From Pseudomonadota bacterium (GTDB taxonomy: Bacteria > Pseudomonadota > Alphaproteobacteria > Sphingomonadales > Sphingomonadaceae), in the NCBI GenBank assembly GCA_021849075.1, contig JAJZTH010000017.1, forward strand, positions 1 through 64,000: a stretch of DNA of 64,000 nt, in the 5' to 3' direction. This document shows positions 1 through 9,560 of the stretch, piece after piece. The first letter of the stretch is position 1; each line of letters begins with the position of its first letter. The position numbers were made by a program, and so were the translations under genes. The notes below the pieces were generated by a model. It searched no databases. It was not told the DNA's origin and saw nothing but the letters and a program-made list of their open reading frames with translations.

Positions 1-2
1 TC

Positions 3-137
3 GAAGACACGGTGAAGTCGTTCAAGGCCGTGGTCGAAGGCGAATATGACCATCTGCCCGAAAACGCCTTCTACATGGTCGGCGGCATCGACGAAGCCGT
101 CGAAAAGGCCAAGAAGCTGGCTGCCGAAGCGGCCTAA
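3..137 (+). CDS. atpD: F0F1 ATP synthase subunit beta, C-terminal fragment (5' end outside window)
   Basis: Frame 3 reads [44 protein letters not shown], the typical beta-subunit C-terminus; atpC follows. Confidence 0.95.
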   Translation, partial: EDTVKSFKAVVEGEYDHLPENAFYMVGGIDEAVEKAKKLAAEAA

Positions 138-149
138 GTTGAACTGATT

Positions 150-280
150 CCCCTCCCTTTCAAGGGAGGGGATTAAGGGGTGGGTGGCGAGCGAAGCGAG
201 CCAACAACCCATCCCGCAAGGTTGCAGGCGATTGCTGCGCAATCGCACCCACCCCCTGCCCCTCCCTTGAAAGGGAGGGG
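150..280. repeat. Palindromic intergenic repeat with CCCCTCCCTT..AAGGGAGGGG arms
   Basis: 150..171 (cccctccctttcaagggagggg) is the exact reverse complement of 259..280 (cccctcccttgaaagggagggg); inner ggggtgggt / acccacccc arms; related element at 51531..51628. Confidence 0.8.
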
Positions 281-292
281 GGAGAGTTACAG

Positions 293-547
293 ATGGCACT
301 GCATTTCGAACTCGTGACCCCGGAAAAGCTCGTCCGTTCGGAGGAAGTTTATCAGGTGGTCGTTCCCGGCACCGACGGCGATTTCGGCGTGCTGGAAGGC
401 CATGCCCCTTTCATGTCGACCGTGCGCGACGGCGCAATCCAGTTGTTCGCATCCGCCGGCGCCGCGCCGGAAATCATCCCGGTACAGGGTGGCTTTGCCG
501 AAGTGAATGAAAAGGGCCTGACGGTATTGGCCGAAAAGGCGGGCTAA
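293..547 (+). CDS. atpC: F0F1 ATP synthase subunit epsilon
   Basis: [47 protein letters not shown]: canonical epsilon N-terminal domain, downstream of atpD. Confidence 0.95.
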   Translation: MALHFELVTPEKLVRSEEVYQVVVPGTDGDFGVLEGHAPFMSTVRDGAIQLFASAGAAPEIIPVQGGFAEVNEKGLTVLAEKAG

Positions 548-702
548 AGCCTGCCCGACGCTGCCGATGCAGCGGCGCATCATAACGAAATTCCTGGAGA
601 GCCTGATTAATTTCAGGCTCTTTTCTTTGCAGACGCAGTTAACGCGACGATAAGCATTGCCCGATATGACCGACCGAACGAACGGTTTAGAGGGCATCGG
701 CA

Positions 703-2271
703 ATGTCAGGCGAGTTGGCACTCGGCATCAGGCGCGAGAAATATCTTGCGGGCCATTGCCAGCATATCCCCTTTAACATCCTGCATCGATATCTGCCCTT
801 TGCCCTGCTGATGCTGGTGGCGGTCATCGTGCGCAGCCCTGCCTATGGCAATCCCGATGTCGGCCTGGACGAGCAATTCTATCTCGTCGTTGCGGACCGG
901 ATGATGCATAGCGCGCTGCCCTATGTAGACATATGGGATCGAAAGCCGATCGGCCTGTTCCTGATCTATGCCGCCACACGCCTGTTGGGCGGCGACGGAT
1001 TTGTTCAGTATCAGATAGTTGCCTCTCTGTTTTCGGGCGCAACCGCCGGGATCATATGGCTGATAGCCAGACGTTCCTCCAATGATCTGGCGGGAATGGC
1101 GGTAGGCATAGCCTATCTGTTCTGGCTCAATATTTATGCAGGCAGCGCCGGCCAATCACCGGTCTTCTACAATCTTCCGGTCGCTCTGGCATTCGCATTG
1201 GCTTTCCGTGCCAATGAACTTCATGATCCCAAAAAAATCGCCCGCTGGGGCGCGATCGCGATGGCGCTATGTGGGCTGGCCATTCAGATCAAATATACCG
1301 TAGTGGCCGAAGGCGCTTTTCTGGGCCTGTGGTTCCTGTGGCGCCTCTGGACTATCGGCAAGAACCCGCTGTCGATCACCACCACAGCCATCGTCTATGC
1401 GCTGTTGGGCCTCGCGCCAACGCTGGCAGTCACCTGCTATTATGCGGCAATCGGACATTTTCCGGAATTTGCTTATGCCAATTTCTGGTCAATCTTCGAT
1501 CGTGGACGATTGGATGAGGGATCTCTGGCCCGTGCAAAATCCTTTCTGATCTTCACCTCCATACCGCTTCAGATTTTCCTGCCCTTCGCGCTGTTGCAGC
1601 GGTGGATGCGCGATCGTCGCATCGGCGATCAAAAACAATTCTGGCTGATGGCTGGCTGGCTGATCGCGGCATTCTGCGGCTTCGTGATGATCGGCAATTT
1701 CTACGATCATTATTTTCTGCCGATGCTGCCCCCCATCTTCATATGCATCGCCCCCTTGCTGAAACGCCCTGTGGTCGGCTTGCCGCTTGGCGCATTTCTG
1801 ATCATCTGGGCGATCGTAGGGACGGGTTATCCGGATTTCGCCTCCAATGCAGCGAAACACGACGCCGTTTCAGAATTGACCGCCAGTGTCCGTCCTTATG
1901 TCGAAAAAGACTGCCTGTTCGTTTTTGACGGGCCGTCAGCCCTGTACATGACGACCCATGCCTGCGCGCCGACCCGGTTCGTCTATCCCGACCATCTGAG
2001 CAACGATGTCGAAAAAAATGCTATAGGCACCGACGCCCGCCAAGAAATGATGCGCGTATTGAACAGCAAACCGGGCGCCATCGTCACGGCATCAAAGCCA
2101 ATCGTATCGCACCTGAACGCCGCCAACCTGTCCCTGTTACGTCATGCGTTGACGCACGATTACAGGCTGGTGGCCGCCGTCAGTCACCCACTGCGAATTT
2201 ACTACGTCTATGCCCGTAAAGATCTGGCCCATGGCGGCATTATCGGACCGGCCGTGCCCTATGCAAATTAA
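703..2271 (+). CDS. GT39/ArnT-like polytopic membrane glycosyltransferase
   Basis: 522 aa, many hydrophobic segments, early acidic motif (PDVGLDEQFY) followed by DIWDRKPIGLFLIY typical of PMT/GT39 proteins. Confidence 0.75.
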   Translation: MSGELALGIRREKYLAGHCQHIPFNILHRYLPFALLMLVAVIVRSPAYGNPDVGLDEQFYLVVADRMMHSALPYVDIWDRKPIGLFLIYAATRLLGGDGFVQYQIVASLFSGATAGIIWLIARRSSNDLAGMAVGIAYLFWLNIYAGSAGQSPVFYNLPVALAFALAFRANELHDPKKIARWGAIAMALCGLAIQIKYTVVAEGAFLGLWFLWRLWTIGKNPLSITTTAIVYALLGLAPTLAVTCYYAAIGHFPEFAYANFWSIFDRGRLDEGSLARAKSFLIFTSIPLQIFLPFALLQRWMRDRRIGDQKQFWLMAGWLIAAFCGFVMIGNFYDHYFLPMLPPIFICIAPLLKRPVVGLPLGAFLIIWAIVGTGYPDFASNAAKHDAVSELTASVRPYVEKDCLFVFDGPSALYMTTHACAPTRFVYPDHLSNDVEKNAIGTDARQEMMRVLNSKPGAIVTASKPIVSHLNAANLSLLRHALTHDYRLVAAVSHPLRIYYVYARKDLAHGGIIGPAVPYAN

Positions 2272-2344
2272 CGCCGCCCTGCCGCCCCTGGCTTCGGCCA
2301 TGCGCCGTTCGGCCCCGATACGCCCCCTCCTTCCGGAATTGTGA

Positions 2345-3472
2345 ATGCAGCAGCTTCCTCATCATCAATTTGATTTGGGCGTCGCCCTTGGTCCCATCGA
2401 GATGTGCGTGGTGGTGCCGGTACTGAACGAACGCGACAACATCATCGAACTGATCCATCGCATCGAAACCACTCTGAGCGGCGTCGCGTGGGAAGTCATG
2501 TTCGTCGATGATGGATCAACCGATGGTACGCCTGAATTGATCAGCACTCTCGCCGCAGGGGATCGGCGCGTGCGATTGATCCGCCGGTTCAACAGACGAG
2601 GGCTTTCTTCCGCCGTCATAGAGGGCATGCTGGCATCAACGGCGCCGATATTGGCCGTAATCGACGGTGATTTGCAGCATGATGAAGCATTGCTGCCTGA
2701 ATTTCGCCGAGCCATTATGGAGGGCGGCGACGTTGCCATCGGCACTCGCTATGCGGAAGGCGGGTCCACCGGACAATGGGCGCAGTCCCGTGTCTATGTC
2801 AGCAAAGTCGCGACGCGGCTGGCCACCATGCTCACAGGGGCAGCAATCAGCGATCCGATGAGTGGATTCTTCGCAATCAGCCGCGAAAAATTTACGGAAT
2901 TAGCTCCCAATTTATCGGGCATCGGATACAAAATATTGCTCGACATACTTTCCTCCTCCCGATCGCCCATGAATATCGTGGAATATCCCTATGTCTTCAG
3001 GACTCGCAAACATGGCGAGAGCAAACTCGATTCGACCGTCGTTTTGAACTATATTGAAATGCTTGCTGAAAAGCGGGTCGGACGTTTCATTCCAATCAAG
3101 TTCATAAAATTCAGTGCGGTAGGCGCTCTGGGATTGATTGTGCACATGTCCATTCTGTCGCTGCTGTTGAAGCTGTCGGCGGGGTTCGGCGTCGCCCAGC
3201 TATGCGCCGTCATCAGCGCCATGACATTCAACTTCTTCCTCAACAACAGCTTCACCTACCGCGATCAGCGGTTGAAGGGTCTGCCCATGCTGGCCGGCCT
3301 GTTGAGCTTTTACGCGGTGTGCGGATTGGGGGCGATAGCCAATGTCGGCGTCGGCCAATGGGTTTTTGATTCCAGTTATGAATGGTGGTTGGCCGGCCTG
3401 GCCGGCGCCGCCATCGGTTCAGTATGGAACTATACGATGGGCAACCTGCTGACCTGGCGCAAGCGCCGCTGA
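2345..3472 (+). CDS. Glycosyltransferase family 2 fused to C-terminal GtrA-like membrane domain
   Basis: CVVVPVLNERDNIIELI..VMFVDDGSTDGT..VIDGDLQHDEALLPE is GT2/DPM-like; C-terminus IKFSAVGALGLIVHM..NFFLNNSFTYRD..NYTMGNLLTWR is GtrA-like. Confidence 0.88.
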   Translation: MQQLPHHQFDLGVALGPIEMCVVVPVLNERDNIIELIHRIETTLSGVAWEVMFVDDGSTDGTPELISTLAAGDRRVRLIRRFNRRGLSSAVIEGMLASTAPILAVIDGDLQHDEALLPEFRRAIMEGGDVAIGTRYAEGGSTGQWAQSRVYVSKVATRLATMLTGAAISDPMSGFFAISREKFTELAPNLSGIGYKILLDILSSSRSPMNIVEYPYVFRTRKHGESKLDSTVVLNYIEMLAEKRVGRFIPIKFIKFSAVGALGLIVHMSILSLLLKLSAGFGVAQLCAVISAMTFNFFLNNSFTYRDQRLKGLPMLAGLLSFYAVCGLGAIANVGVGQWVFDSSYEWWLAGLAGAAIGSVWNYTMGNLLTWRKRR

Positions 3473-3594
3473 TCTCGCTGCGGTCGGCCATTAGCCATTT
3501 ATCAAAGTTTCCATCCTATTCACCTTTATCACCCAGATAATGAACCGGTCTTTTTGATGGTTGCCGGCCGGTTGCGACAGAATGGCGGAGATAT

Positions 3595-5127
3595 ATGAGC
3601 GCCTTTGGACGGAAGAATGGACCTGCCGGGATCAAGCCCGGATTCGGTGTGGCCCGCCCGATGCAGGGTGGTGCCGCTGCGCGCGAAGAATTGCCCCGTG
3701 GCGGCGACCAGTTTCCTCCGCTCGACATCGCCTCCCTGCCCGGCGAAGCGCCGTTCGATCCGCTGTCCGCGCCCACCAGCGCGATGCAGCGCAACGCCGA
3801 CGCCATGTCGCGATTGTCGGAACGGGCCAATGCCGAACATGTGCCCGATGCGGGACCGCAGGGCTTTGAAGCCAGCGTCCACAAGATCAAGGAACAGGTG
3901 CTGCCCCGCCTGCTGGAGCGCGTCGATCCGGAAGCCGCCGCGACCCTGACCAAGGATGAACTGGCGGAAGAATTCCGCCCGATCATCATGGAAGTGCTGG
4001 CGGAGCTGAAGCTGACGCTGAACCGGCGCGAACAGTTCGCGCTGGAAAAAGTGCTGGTCGACGAGTTGCTGGGCCTTGGCCCGCTGGAAGAATTGCTGGC
4101 CGACCCGGACGTCAGCGACATCATGGTCAACGGCCCGGAACAGACCTATATCGAAAAGAAAGGCAAGCTCCAGATCGCGCCGATCAAGTTCCGCGACGAA
4201 GAGCATCTGTTCCAGATCGCCCAGCGCATCGTCAACAAGGTCGGCCGCCGCGTCGACCAGACCACGCCGCTGGCCGACGCCCGCCTGCCCGACGGCAGCC
4301 GCGTCAACGTGATCGTGCCGCCGCTCAGCCTGAAGGGCACGGCGATCTCCATTCGTAAATTTTCCGCCAAGCCGATCACCATCGACATGCTGGCCCAATG
4401 GGGCGCGATGTCGCCCAAAATGGCGACGGCGCTGAAGATTGCCGGCGCCTGCCGGTTCAACATCGTCATTTCGGGCGGTACGGGTTCGGGCAAGACCACG
4501 ATGCTGAACGCCCTGTCGAAGATGATCGACCCGGGCGAGCGCGTGCTGACGATCGAGGACGCGGCCGAATTGCGGTTGCAACAGCCGCACTGGTTGCCGC
4601 TGGAAACCCGCCCGCCCAATCTGGAAGGGCAAGGCGCGATCACCATCGGCGACCTGGTCAAGAACGCCCTGCGTATGCGCCCCGACCGCATCATCCTGGG
4701 CGAAATTCGTGGCGCGGAATGTTTCGATCTGCTCGCCGCGATGAACACCGGCCATGACGGCTCCATGTGTACGCTCCACAGCAATAGCCCACGCGAATGC
4801 CTGGGCCGTATGGAAAACATGATCCTGATGGGCGACATCAAGATTCCCAAGGAAGCCATTTCCAAGCAGATCGCCGATTCGGTCGACCTGATCGTGCAGG
4901 TGAAGCGCCTGCGCGACGGTTCGCGCCGCGTGACCAACATCACCGAAGTCATCGGCATGGAAGGCGACGTCATCGTCACGCAGGAACTGTTCAAGTTCGA
5001 ATATCATGACGAGGATGACAGCGGAAAGATCGTGGGCGACTATCGCTCCATGGGCCTGCGTCCCTACACGCTCGACAAGGCGCGCATGTTCGGGTTCGAT
5101 CAGCCTTTTCTGGAAGCGTGCCTCTAA
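3595..5127 (+). CDS. cpaF: CpaF/TadA family secretion ATPase
   Basis: LLADPDVSDIMVNGPEQTYIEKKGKL, Walker A GGTGSGKTT, RPDRIILGEIRGAECFDLLAAMNTGHDGSMCTLHSNSP. Confidence 0.93.
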   Translation: MSAFGRKNGPAGIKPGFGVARPMQGGAAAREELPRGGDQFPPLDIASLPGEAPFDPLSAPTSAMQRNADAMSRLSERANAEHVPDAGPQGFEASVHKIKEQVLPRLLERVDPEAAATLTKDELAEEFRPIIMEVLAELKLTLNRREQFALEKVLVDELLGLGPLEELLADPDVSDIMVNGPEQTYIEKKGKLQIAPIKFRDEEHLFQIAQRIVNKVGRRVDQTTPLADARLPDGSRVNVIVPPLSLKGTAISIRKFSAKPITIDMLAQWGAMSPKMATALKIAGACRFNIVISGGTGSGKTTMLNALSKMIDPGERVLTIEDAAELRLQQPHWLPLETRPPNLEGQGAITIGDLVKNALRMRPDRIILGEIRGAECFDLLAAMNTGHDGSMCTLHSNSPRECLGRMENMILMGDIKIPKEAISKQIADSVDLIVQVKRLRDGSRRVTNITEVIGMEGDVIVTQELFKFEYHDEDDSGKIVGDYRSMGLRPYTLDKARMFGFDQPFLEACL

Positions 5128-5146
5128 GGGAATAAACCGACGTTCG

Positions 5147-5182
5147 CCTTCGTAGACATGGTAGTTGCCATGTGATCGAAGG
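5147..5182. promoter_or_regulatory. Imperfect inverted repeat just upstream of the 5191 ORF
   Basis: CCTTCGTAGACATGG-tagttg-CCATGTGATCGAAGG, 12 of 15 positions paired; includes the RBS-like tcgaagg. Confidence 0.5.
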
Positions 5183-5190
5183 AGAAAATC

Positions 5191-5934
5191 TTGTTTCGAC
5201 GAACCACACGCCATCCCGTCAGCCACGGGATGGCGTTTCTTTTGATCGGGCTTTGTTCGCCGGCAGAGGCGGAAACAGACTATCCCACCAGCTATCCCGA
5301 TGTGCCCGAACCGATGATATTCGACATGATGCGGCCGCTGGGCGCCAAGCGGGGCCAGATGGAGGCCAATACGCTGGCGACCACATCGCTGTCCGGTCCC
5401 GACCGGACCGTTCAATGGGCGCCGGAGGTGGAATATGCGCTGGCCGACGGCTTCGCGGTCGAAGGCGAATTGCCGTTCGAGGATGGCCGGCTGACCGAAT
5501 TGAAGCTGGGATTGCAGGCCGCCTTCGGCACGCTGAACGGCGGACGCAGCGCCCATGGCGTGCAATATCTGGGCATTTACGACCGGCAGGCCCGCCATTA
5601 TCGCAGCAGCTTCGCCTATATGGTCGTCCATCGCTACAACCCGCGATGGAGCAGCGTGTCGATGGCGGGCCTTGGCGACATATCCCTGTCTGGCGGGCGC
5701 GGGCGCAACGCCGCCATCATCAACCACTCGCTTTTCTACGACAGCACAGACGGTCAGATTTTGGGGCTGGAACTCAATTACCGGGGCGGATCGGATGGCT
5801 ATGTGCTGGCCATGCCGCAAATCCACCAGCGCCTTGCCGATAAAGTCAATGTGCAGGCGGGGTTGGGTGCGGAGCGGCCACATGGCGGAGTGTTTCGCCC
5901 CAAAGGCGGGGTCCGACTGATCCGCGAATTCTAA
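5191..5934 (+). CDS. Hypothetical exported protein, possibly outer-membrane/porin-like
   Basis: 247 aa from TTG start; RBS aaggag; N-terminus MFRRTTRHPVSHGMAFLLIGLCSPAEAE resembles a signal peptide; alternating beta-rich pattern after it. Confidence 0.65.
   Translation: MFRRTTRHPVSHGMAFLLIGLCSPAEAETDYPTSYPDVPEPMIFDMMRPLGAKRGQMEANTLATTSLSGPDRTVQWAPEVEYALADGFAVEGELPFEDGRLTELKLGLQAAFGTLNGGRSAHGVQYLGIYDRQARHYRSSFAYMVVHRYNPRWSSVSMAGLGDISLSGGRGRNAAIINHSLFYDSTDGQILGLELNYRGGSDGYVLAMPQIHQRLADKVNVQAGLGAERPHGGVFRPKGGVRLIREF
5209..5244 (+). terminator. Intrinsic-terminator-like hairpin inside the signal-peptide region of the 5191 ORF
   Basis: cgccatcccgt (5209..5219) - cagcc - acgggatggcg (5225..5235), perfect 11 bp stem followed by tttcttttg. 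Confidence 0.65.
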
Positions 5935-6065
5935 GGCGATTTCGAAGCGATCGGTATCGATCGCTGGTTAAGAAATCGCGCCAAACAAAAGTCGCGGAGC
6001 GGCTTGTCAGGCAGGCGGGGAGCAGGCACACCGGCGCGCACGTTCACAATGAAGAGGATTGCCCG

Positions 6066-6860
6066 ATGCGCCTTCCCCTCCTGCTTGCCGCCGCCGCGCT
6101 GTTGCCGGTCGGCGCGGCCGTCGCCCAGCATGCCCATCATCAGGCCGGCGATCCGATCGCCGCCGCCGTCGCCGCGCCCAGCCGTACCGACAAGAATGTC
6201 GCGCGCGACCAGTATCGTCACCCGGCGCAGACGCTGGCTTTCTTTGGCGTAACGCCCGGCCAGACCGTGGTGGAATATGCGCCCAGCGGCGGCTGGTATA
6301 CGGAAATTCTGGCGCCGCTGCTGAAGGACAAGGGCACATTCTATGCGCTTCAGCCAACGGGCCGCTATCTGGAAGGCTATAGGGGCTTTCTGGCCGCCAA
6401 GCCCGACGTCTATGGCAAGGTGAAGCTGGTCGCCTATCCCGAAGAGACGGCCAGCATTCCCGCGAACAGCGTCGACACGGTGCTGACGTTCCGCAACGTG
6501 CATAATATGGTGATGGCGGGGAGCGAAGGCGCGACCTTCAAGACGTTTTTCGACATGCTCAAGCCCGGCGGCACGCTGGGCGTGGTCGACCATCGCCTGC
6601 CCGAAGACCGCGACACCGCGCTGGAGAAGAGCAGCGGCTATCTGAAAGTATCGACCATTCGCCGGATCGCGGAGGCGGCCGGTTTCGAATATGTCGGCGC
6701 GTCGGAGGTGAACGCCAATCCCAAGGACACGGCCGACTGGCCCAAGGGCGTATGGACCCTGCCGCCCACGCTGAGCCAGAAAGATGTCGACAAGGACAAA
6801 TATCTTGCCATCGGCGAAAGCGATCGGATGACGCTGAAATTCCGCAAGCCGACGAAATAG
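6066..6860 (+). CDS. Predicted exported class I SAM-dependent methyltransferase (COG4798-like)
   Basis: Signal peptide MRLPLLLAAAALLPVGAAVAQ; GQTVVEYAPSGGWYTEILAPLL motif I; MLKPGGTLGVVDHR. Confidence 0.82.
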   Translation: MRLPLLLAAAALLPVGAAVAQHAHHQAGDPIAAAVAAPSRTDKNVARDQYRHPAQTLAFFGVTPGQTVVEYAPSGGWYTEILAPLLKDKGTFYALQPTGRYLEGYRGFLAAKPDVYGKVKLVAYPEETASIPANSVDTVLTFRNVHNMVMAGSEGATFKTFFDMLKPGGTLGVVDHRLPEDRDTALEKSSGYLKVSTIRRIAEAAGFEYVGASEVNANPKDTADWPKGVWTLPPTLSQKDVDKDKYLAIGESDRMTLKFRKPTK

Positions 6861-6916
6861 AAGAGAAACCGCACCAGCAAGGTTGCGTCGCTGTGTAACC
6901 CGGCTAGAGCAACGGC

Positions 6917-7843
6917 GTGACTTCCGCTGCTCTTTCCGACCGCCCACATCGCCCGCTGTTCGCCATCGGACTGCGCCTGATCGCCGTCATCTGCCTGTCG
7001 ATCATGTTCGTGAGCGGCCGCATCGCCAGCGAGCATGGCGTCAACCTGGTCGAAACGGCTTTTTATCGCCAACTGATCGCGCTGCCGGTGGTGTTCGGCT
7101 GGCTCGTCTTCACCAGCGGCGCGGCCGCCATCAAGACCCGGCGCATCGGTATTCATGCCACGCGCATGGTGATCGGGCTGACCGGCATGATGCTGAATTT
7201 CCTGTCCTATATCCTACTCCCCCCGGCGGAGGCCGCGACGATTGGTTTTACCATGCCGATTTTCGGCACGATCCTGTCGGCGCTGGTGCTGCGTGAGGCG
7301 ACCGGGATTCATCGCTGGACCGCCGTGCTGATCGGCTTTGCCGGCGTGCTGGTGATGGTGCGGCCGGACGCCGGCCACTTCCCGATGCAGGGCGTGGCGG
7401 TCGCCATCATTGCCGCGCTGATAACGGCCAGCGTCAGCCTGGTGCTGCGCGAACTGGGCCGAACCGAAAGCGCGGGCGTGGTCGTATTCTGGTTCACCCT
7501 GTTGTCGATGGTGCCTTTGGGCCTTGCCATGCCCTTCTATGCACAAGCGCATGACGCCGTGGCCTGGGGATGGTTGCTGTTGATCGGCCTGATCGGCGGT
7601 GCGGCGCAAATCTGCCTGACCGCTGCGCTGCGATGGGGACCAGTGTCGGTGGTGCTGCCGATGGATTATAGCGCGATTATCTGGACCACGCTGCTGGGCG
7701 TGGCGATCGGTCAGGGCTGGCCGATGGCGACGACATGGATCGGCGCGAGCCTGATCGTGGCCAGCGGCCTCTATATCGCCTGGCGCGAACATGTCCGCGC
7801 CAGGCAGCCAACCGTCAGTTTAGCAACTCCGCCTCCAGACTGA
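6917..7843 (+). CDS. DMT/EamA family transporter
   Basis: 308 aa, about 10 TM segments, duplicated EamA pattern. Confidence 0.85.
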   Translation: MTSAALSDRPHRPLFAIGLRLIAVICLSIMFVSGRIASEHGVNLVETAFYRQLIALPVVFGWLVFTSGAAAIKTRRIGIHATRMVIGLTGMMLNFLSYILLPPAEAATIGFTMPIFGTILSALVLREATGIHRWTAVLIGFAGVLVMVRPDAGHFPMQGVAVAIIAALITASVSLVLRELGRTESAGVVVFWFTLLSMVPLGLAMPFYAQAHDAVAWGWLLLIGLIGGAAQICLTAALRWGPVSVVLPMDYSAIIWTTLLGVAIGQGWPMATTWIGASLIVASGLYIAWREHVRARQPTVSLATPPPD

Positions 7844-8246
7844 TCTCCGCCTTCAGCAGTTTGGAAATGGGGCAGTTGGCCTTCGCCTTGGCGGCAAGTT
7901 CCTGAAAAGTGGCGTCGTCCGCGCCGGGGATGCTCGCCTTGAGCGTCAGTTTGCTGGCGGTGACGGCAAAACCATCATCCAGCTTCTCCAGCGTGACGAC
8001 CGCGCTGGTTTCCATCTTCTCCGCCGTCAGGCCCGCTTCGCCCAGGATGAGCGACAGCGCCATGGTGAAGCAGGAGGCATGGGCGGCGGCGATCAGTTCC
8101 TCCGGATTGCTGCCCGGCATCCCTTCGAACCGGGTCGCAAAACCATAGGGATAAGCGTCAAGCGCACCGCTCTGGGTGGAAATCGCCCCCTTCCCGTCCT
8201 TGAGGCCGCCCGTCCACACGGCCGAACCGCTGCGATTGATCTTCAT
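7815..8246 (-). CDS. OsmC family protein (organic hydroperoxide reductase-like)
   Basis: MKINRSGSAVWTGGLKDGKGAIS..NPEELIAAAHASCFTMALS..KANCPISKLLKA; start placed at 8246. Confidence 0.92.
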   Translation of the reverse strand: MKINRSGSAVWTGGLKDGKGAISTQSGALDAYPYGFATRFEGMPGSNPEELIAAAHASCFTMALSLILGEAGLTAEKMETSAVVTLEKLDDGFAVTASKLTLKASIPGADDATFQELAAKAKANCPISKLLKAEISLEAELLN

Positions 8247-8335
8247 GAGGTGATGCTCCTTATGGTGAAGCGGAGGAACCCCGGCGGCCCCTCTTGGTTG
8301 CATGACTATAGAGACATGCATGCAGGAGAGTGACA

Positions 8336-8701
8336 ATGATCGATTCGACCGTCGACAATCGCAGCGACCTGATCGCATCGGACAGGGTTGAAGGCACCGC
8401 CGTCTATAACCGACAGGGCGAACATCTGGGCAGGATCACCAATTTCATGGTGGAAAAACGCAGTGGGCAGGCGCGTTACGCCACATTGTCCTTTGGCGGA
8501 TTTCTGGGGATAGGCAGCGACCATTATCCCCTGCCCTGGTCGATGCTGAATTACGACCCCGACAAGGGCGGCTATGTCATCGATCTCGACAAGCAGGTGC
8601 TGATCAATGCCCCGCGCTTCGCGGCCGACCAGCGCCCCGATTATAGCGACGCCTATGGCCGCGACGTGCATCACTATTACGGCCTGATCTACCCCTGGTG
8701 A
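8336..8701 (+). CDS. PRC-barrel domain protein
   Basis: VEGTAVYNRQGEHLGRITNFMVEKRSGQARYATLSFGGFLGIGSDHYPLPWSML. Confidence 0.9.
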   Translation: MIDSTVDNRSDLIASDRVEGTAVYNRQGEHLGRITNFMVEKRSGQARYATLSFGGFLGIGSDHYPLPWSMLNYDPDKGGYVIDLDKQVLINAPRFAADQRPDYSDAYGRDVHHYYGLIYPW

Positions 8702-8857
8702 ATGCACGCGCAACAGGGAAACAGGGCCGGGCGACACCGTTCATCCGGCCCTTTTCCTCGCCCGGTCGACGCCCTTTTCCGACTGCCTAAATTTCACCAC
8801 ATTTCGCCGCTTGCCCATTGTCTACCAGATAAATAGAATTATTGTCGAAGGCTCGAC

Positions 8858-9547
8858 ATGAAGGATGAGGATCAGACCATGGAGCGATTCGGTTTTTCGA
8901 GTGACGCGCGCCAGCCGGTGATTCTGACCATCCCGGGCCTCAACAATAGCGGACCGGGACATTGGCAGACTTTGTGGGAGGAAAAGCGCGGCGATTGCGA
9001 ACGGGTCGACCTGGGCAGCTGGGCCAGCCCCAACCGCAACGCCTGGGTCACGCGGCTGGACGCGGCGATCCGGCAGGCCAACGGACCGGTCATATTAGCG
9101 GCGCATAGCCTGGGTTGCATGGCGGTGGCCTGGTGGGGTGCGCTGCAAAGTCAGGCTTATGGCTGGCCGGTGACGGGCGCGCTGCTGGTGGCGCCGCCCG
9201 ATTGCGACCGGATGGAAACGCCCGAAACGATCGGCGGCTTTGGCCCTACGCCGCGTGCGCAACTGCCCTTCCCGTCCATATTGGTGGGCAGCCGCGACGA
9301 CCCCTATATTTTTTTCGAGCGCGCCCACAGCATCGGCAAAAATTGGGGCAGCGAATTTATCGATGCCGGCCATGCCGGGCATATCAATGCCGATTCCGGC
9401 CTGGGCGACTGGCAGTTCGGCCAGTCGCTGGTCGACCGGCTGATCGACAATGCCCAGGAACAGGCGTCCGCCATGCGCCAGATGCGCCCCGCCGTCCCGC
9501 TGGCGCAGCAGGAGCGCAAGCCCGGCCACGAGGCTGCCCGGATTTAA
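8858..9547 (+). CDS. RBBP9/YdeN family alpha/beta hydrolase
   Basis: ILTIPGLNNSGPGHWQTLWE..VILAAHSLGCMAVAWW..ASPNDP-like SRDDPY; DAGHAGHIN. Confidence 0.9.
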   Translation: MKDEDQTMERFGFSSDARQPVILTIPGLNNSGPGHWQTLWEEKRGDCERVDLGSWASPNRNAWVTRLDAAIRQANGPVILAAHSLGCMAVAWWGALQSQAYGWPVTGALLVAPPDCDRMETPETIGGFGPTPRAQLPFPSILVGSRDDPYIFFERAHSIGKNWGSEFIDAGHAGHINADSGLGDWQFGQSLVDRLIDNAQEQASAMRQMRPAVPLAQQERKPGHEAARI

Positions 9548-9560
9548 AGGCTCACCCCCG

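Noticed and set aside
3529-5883. 784-aa minus-strand ORF
   Set aside because: Antisense to cpaF and the 5191 gene; no domain, biased mirror-frame composition
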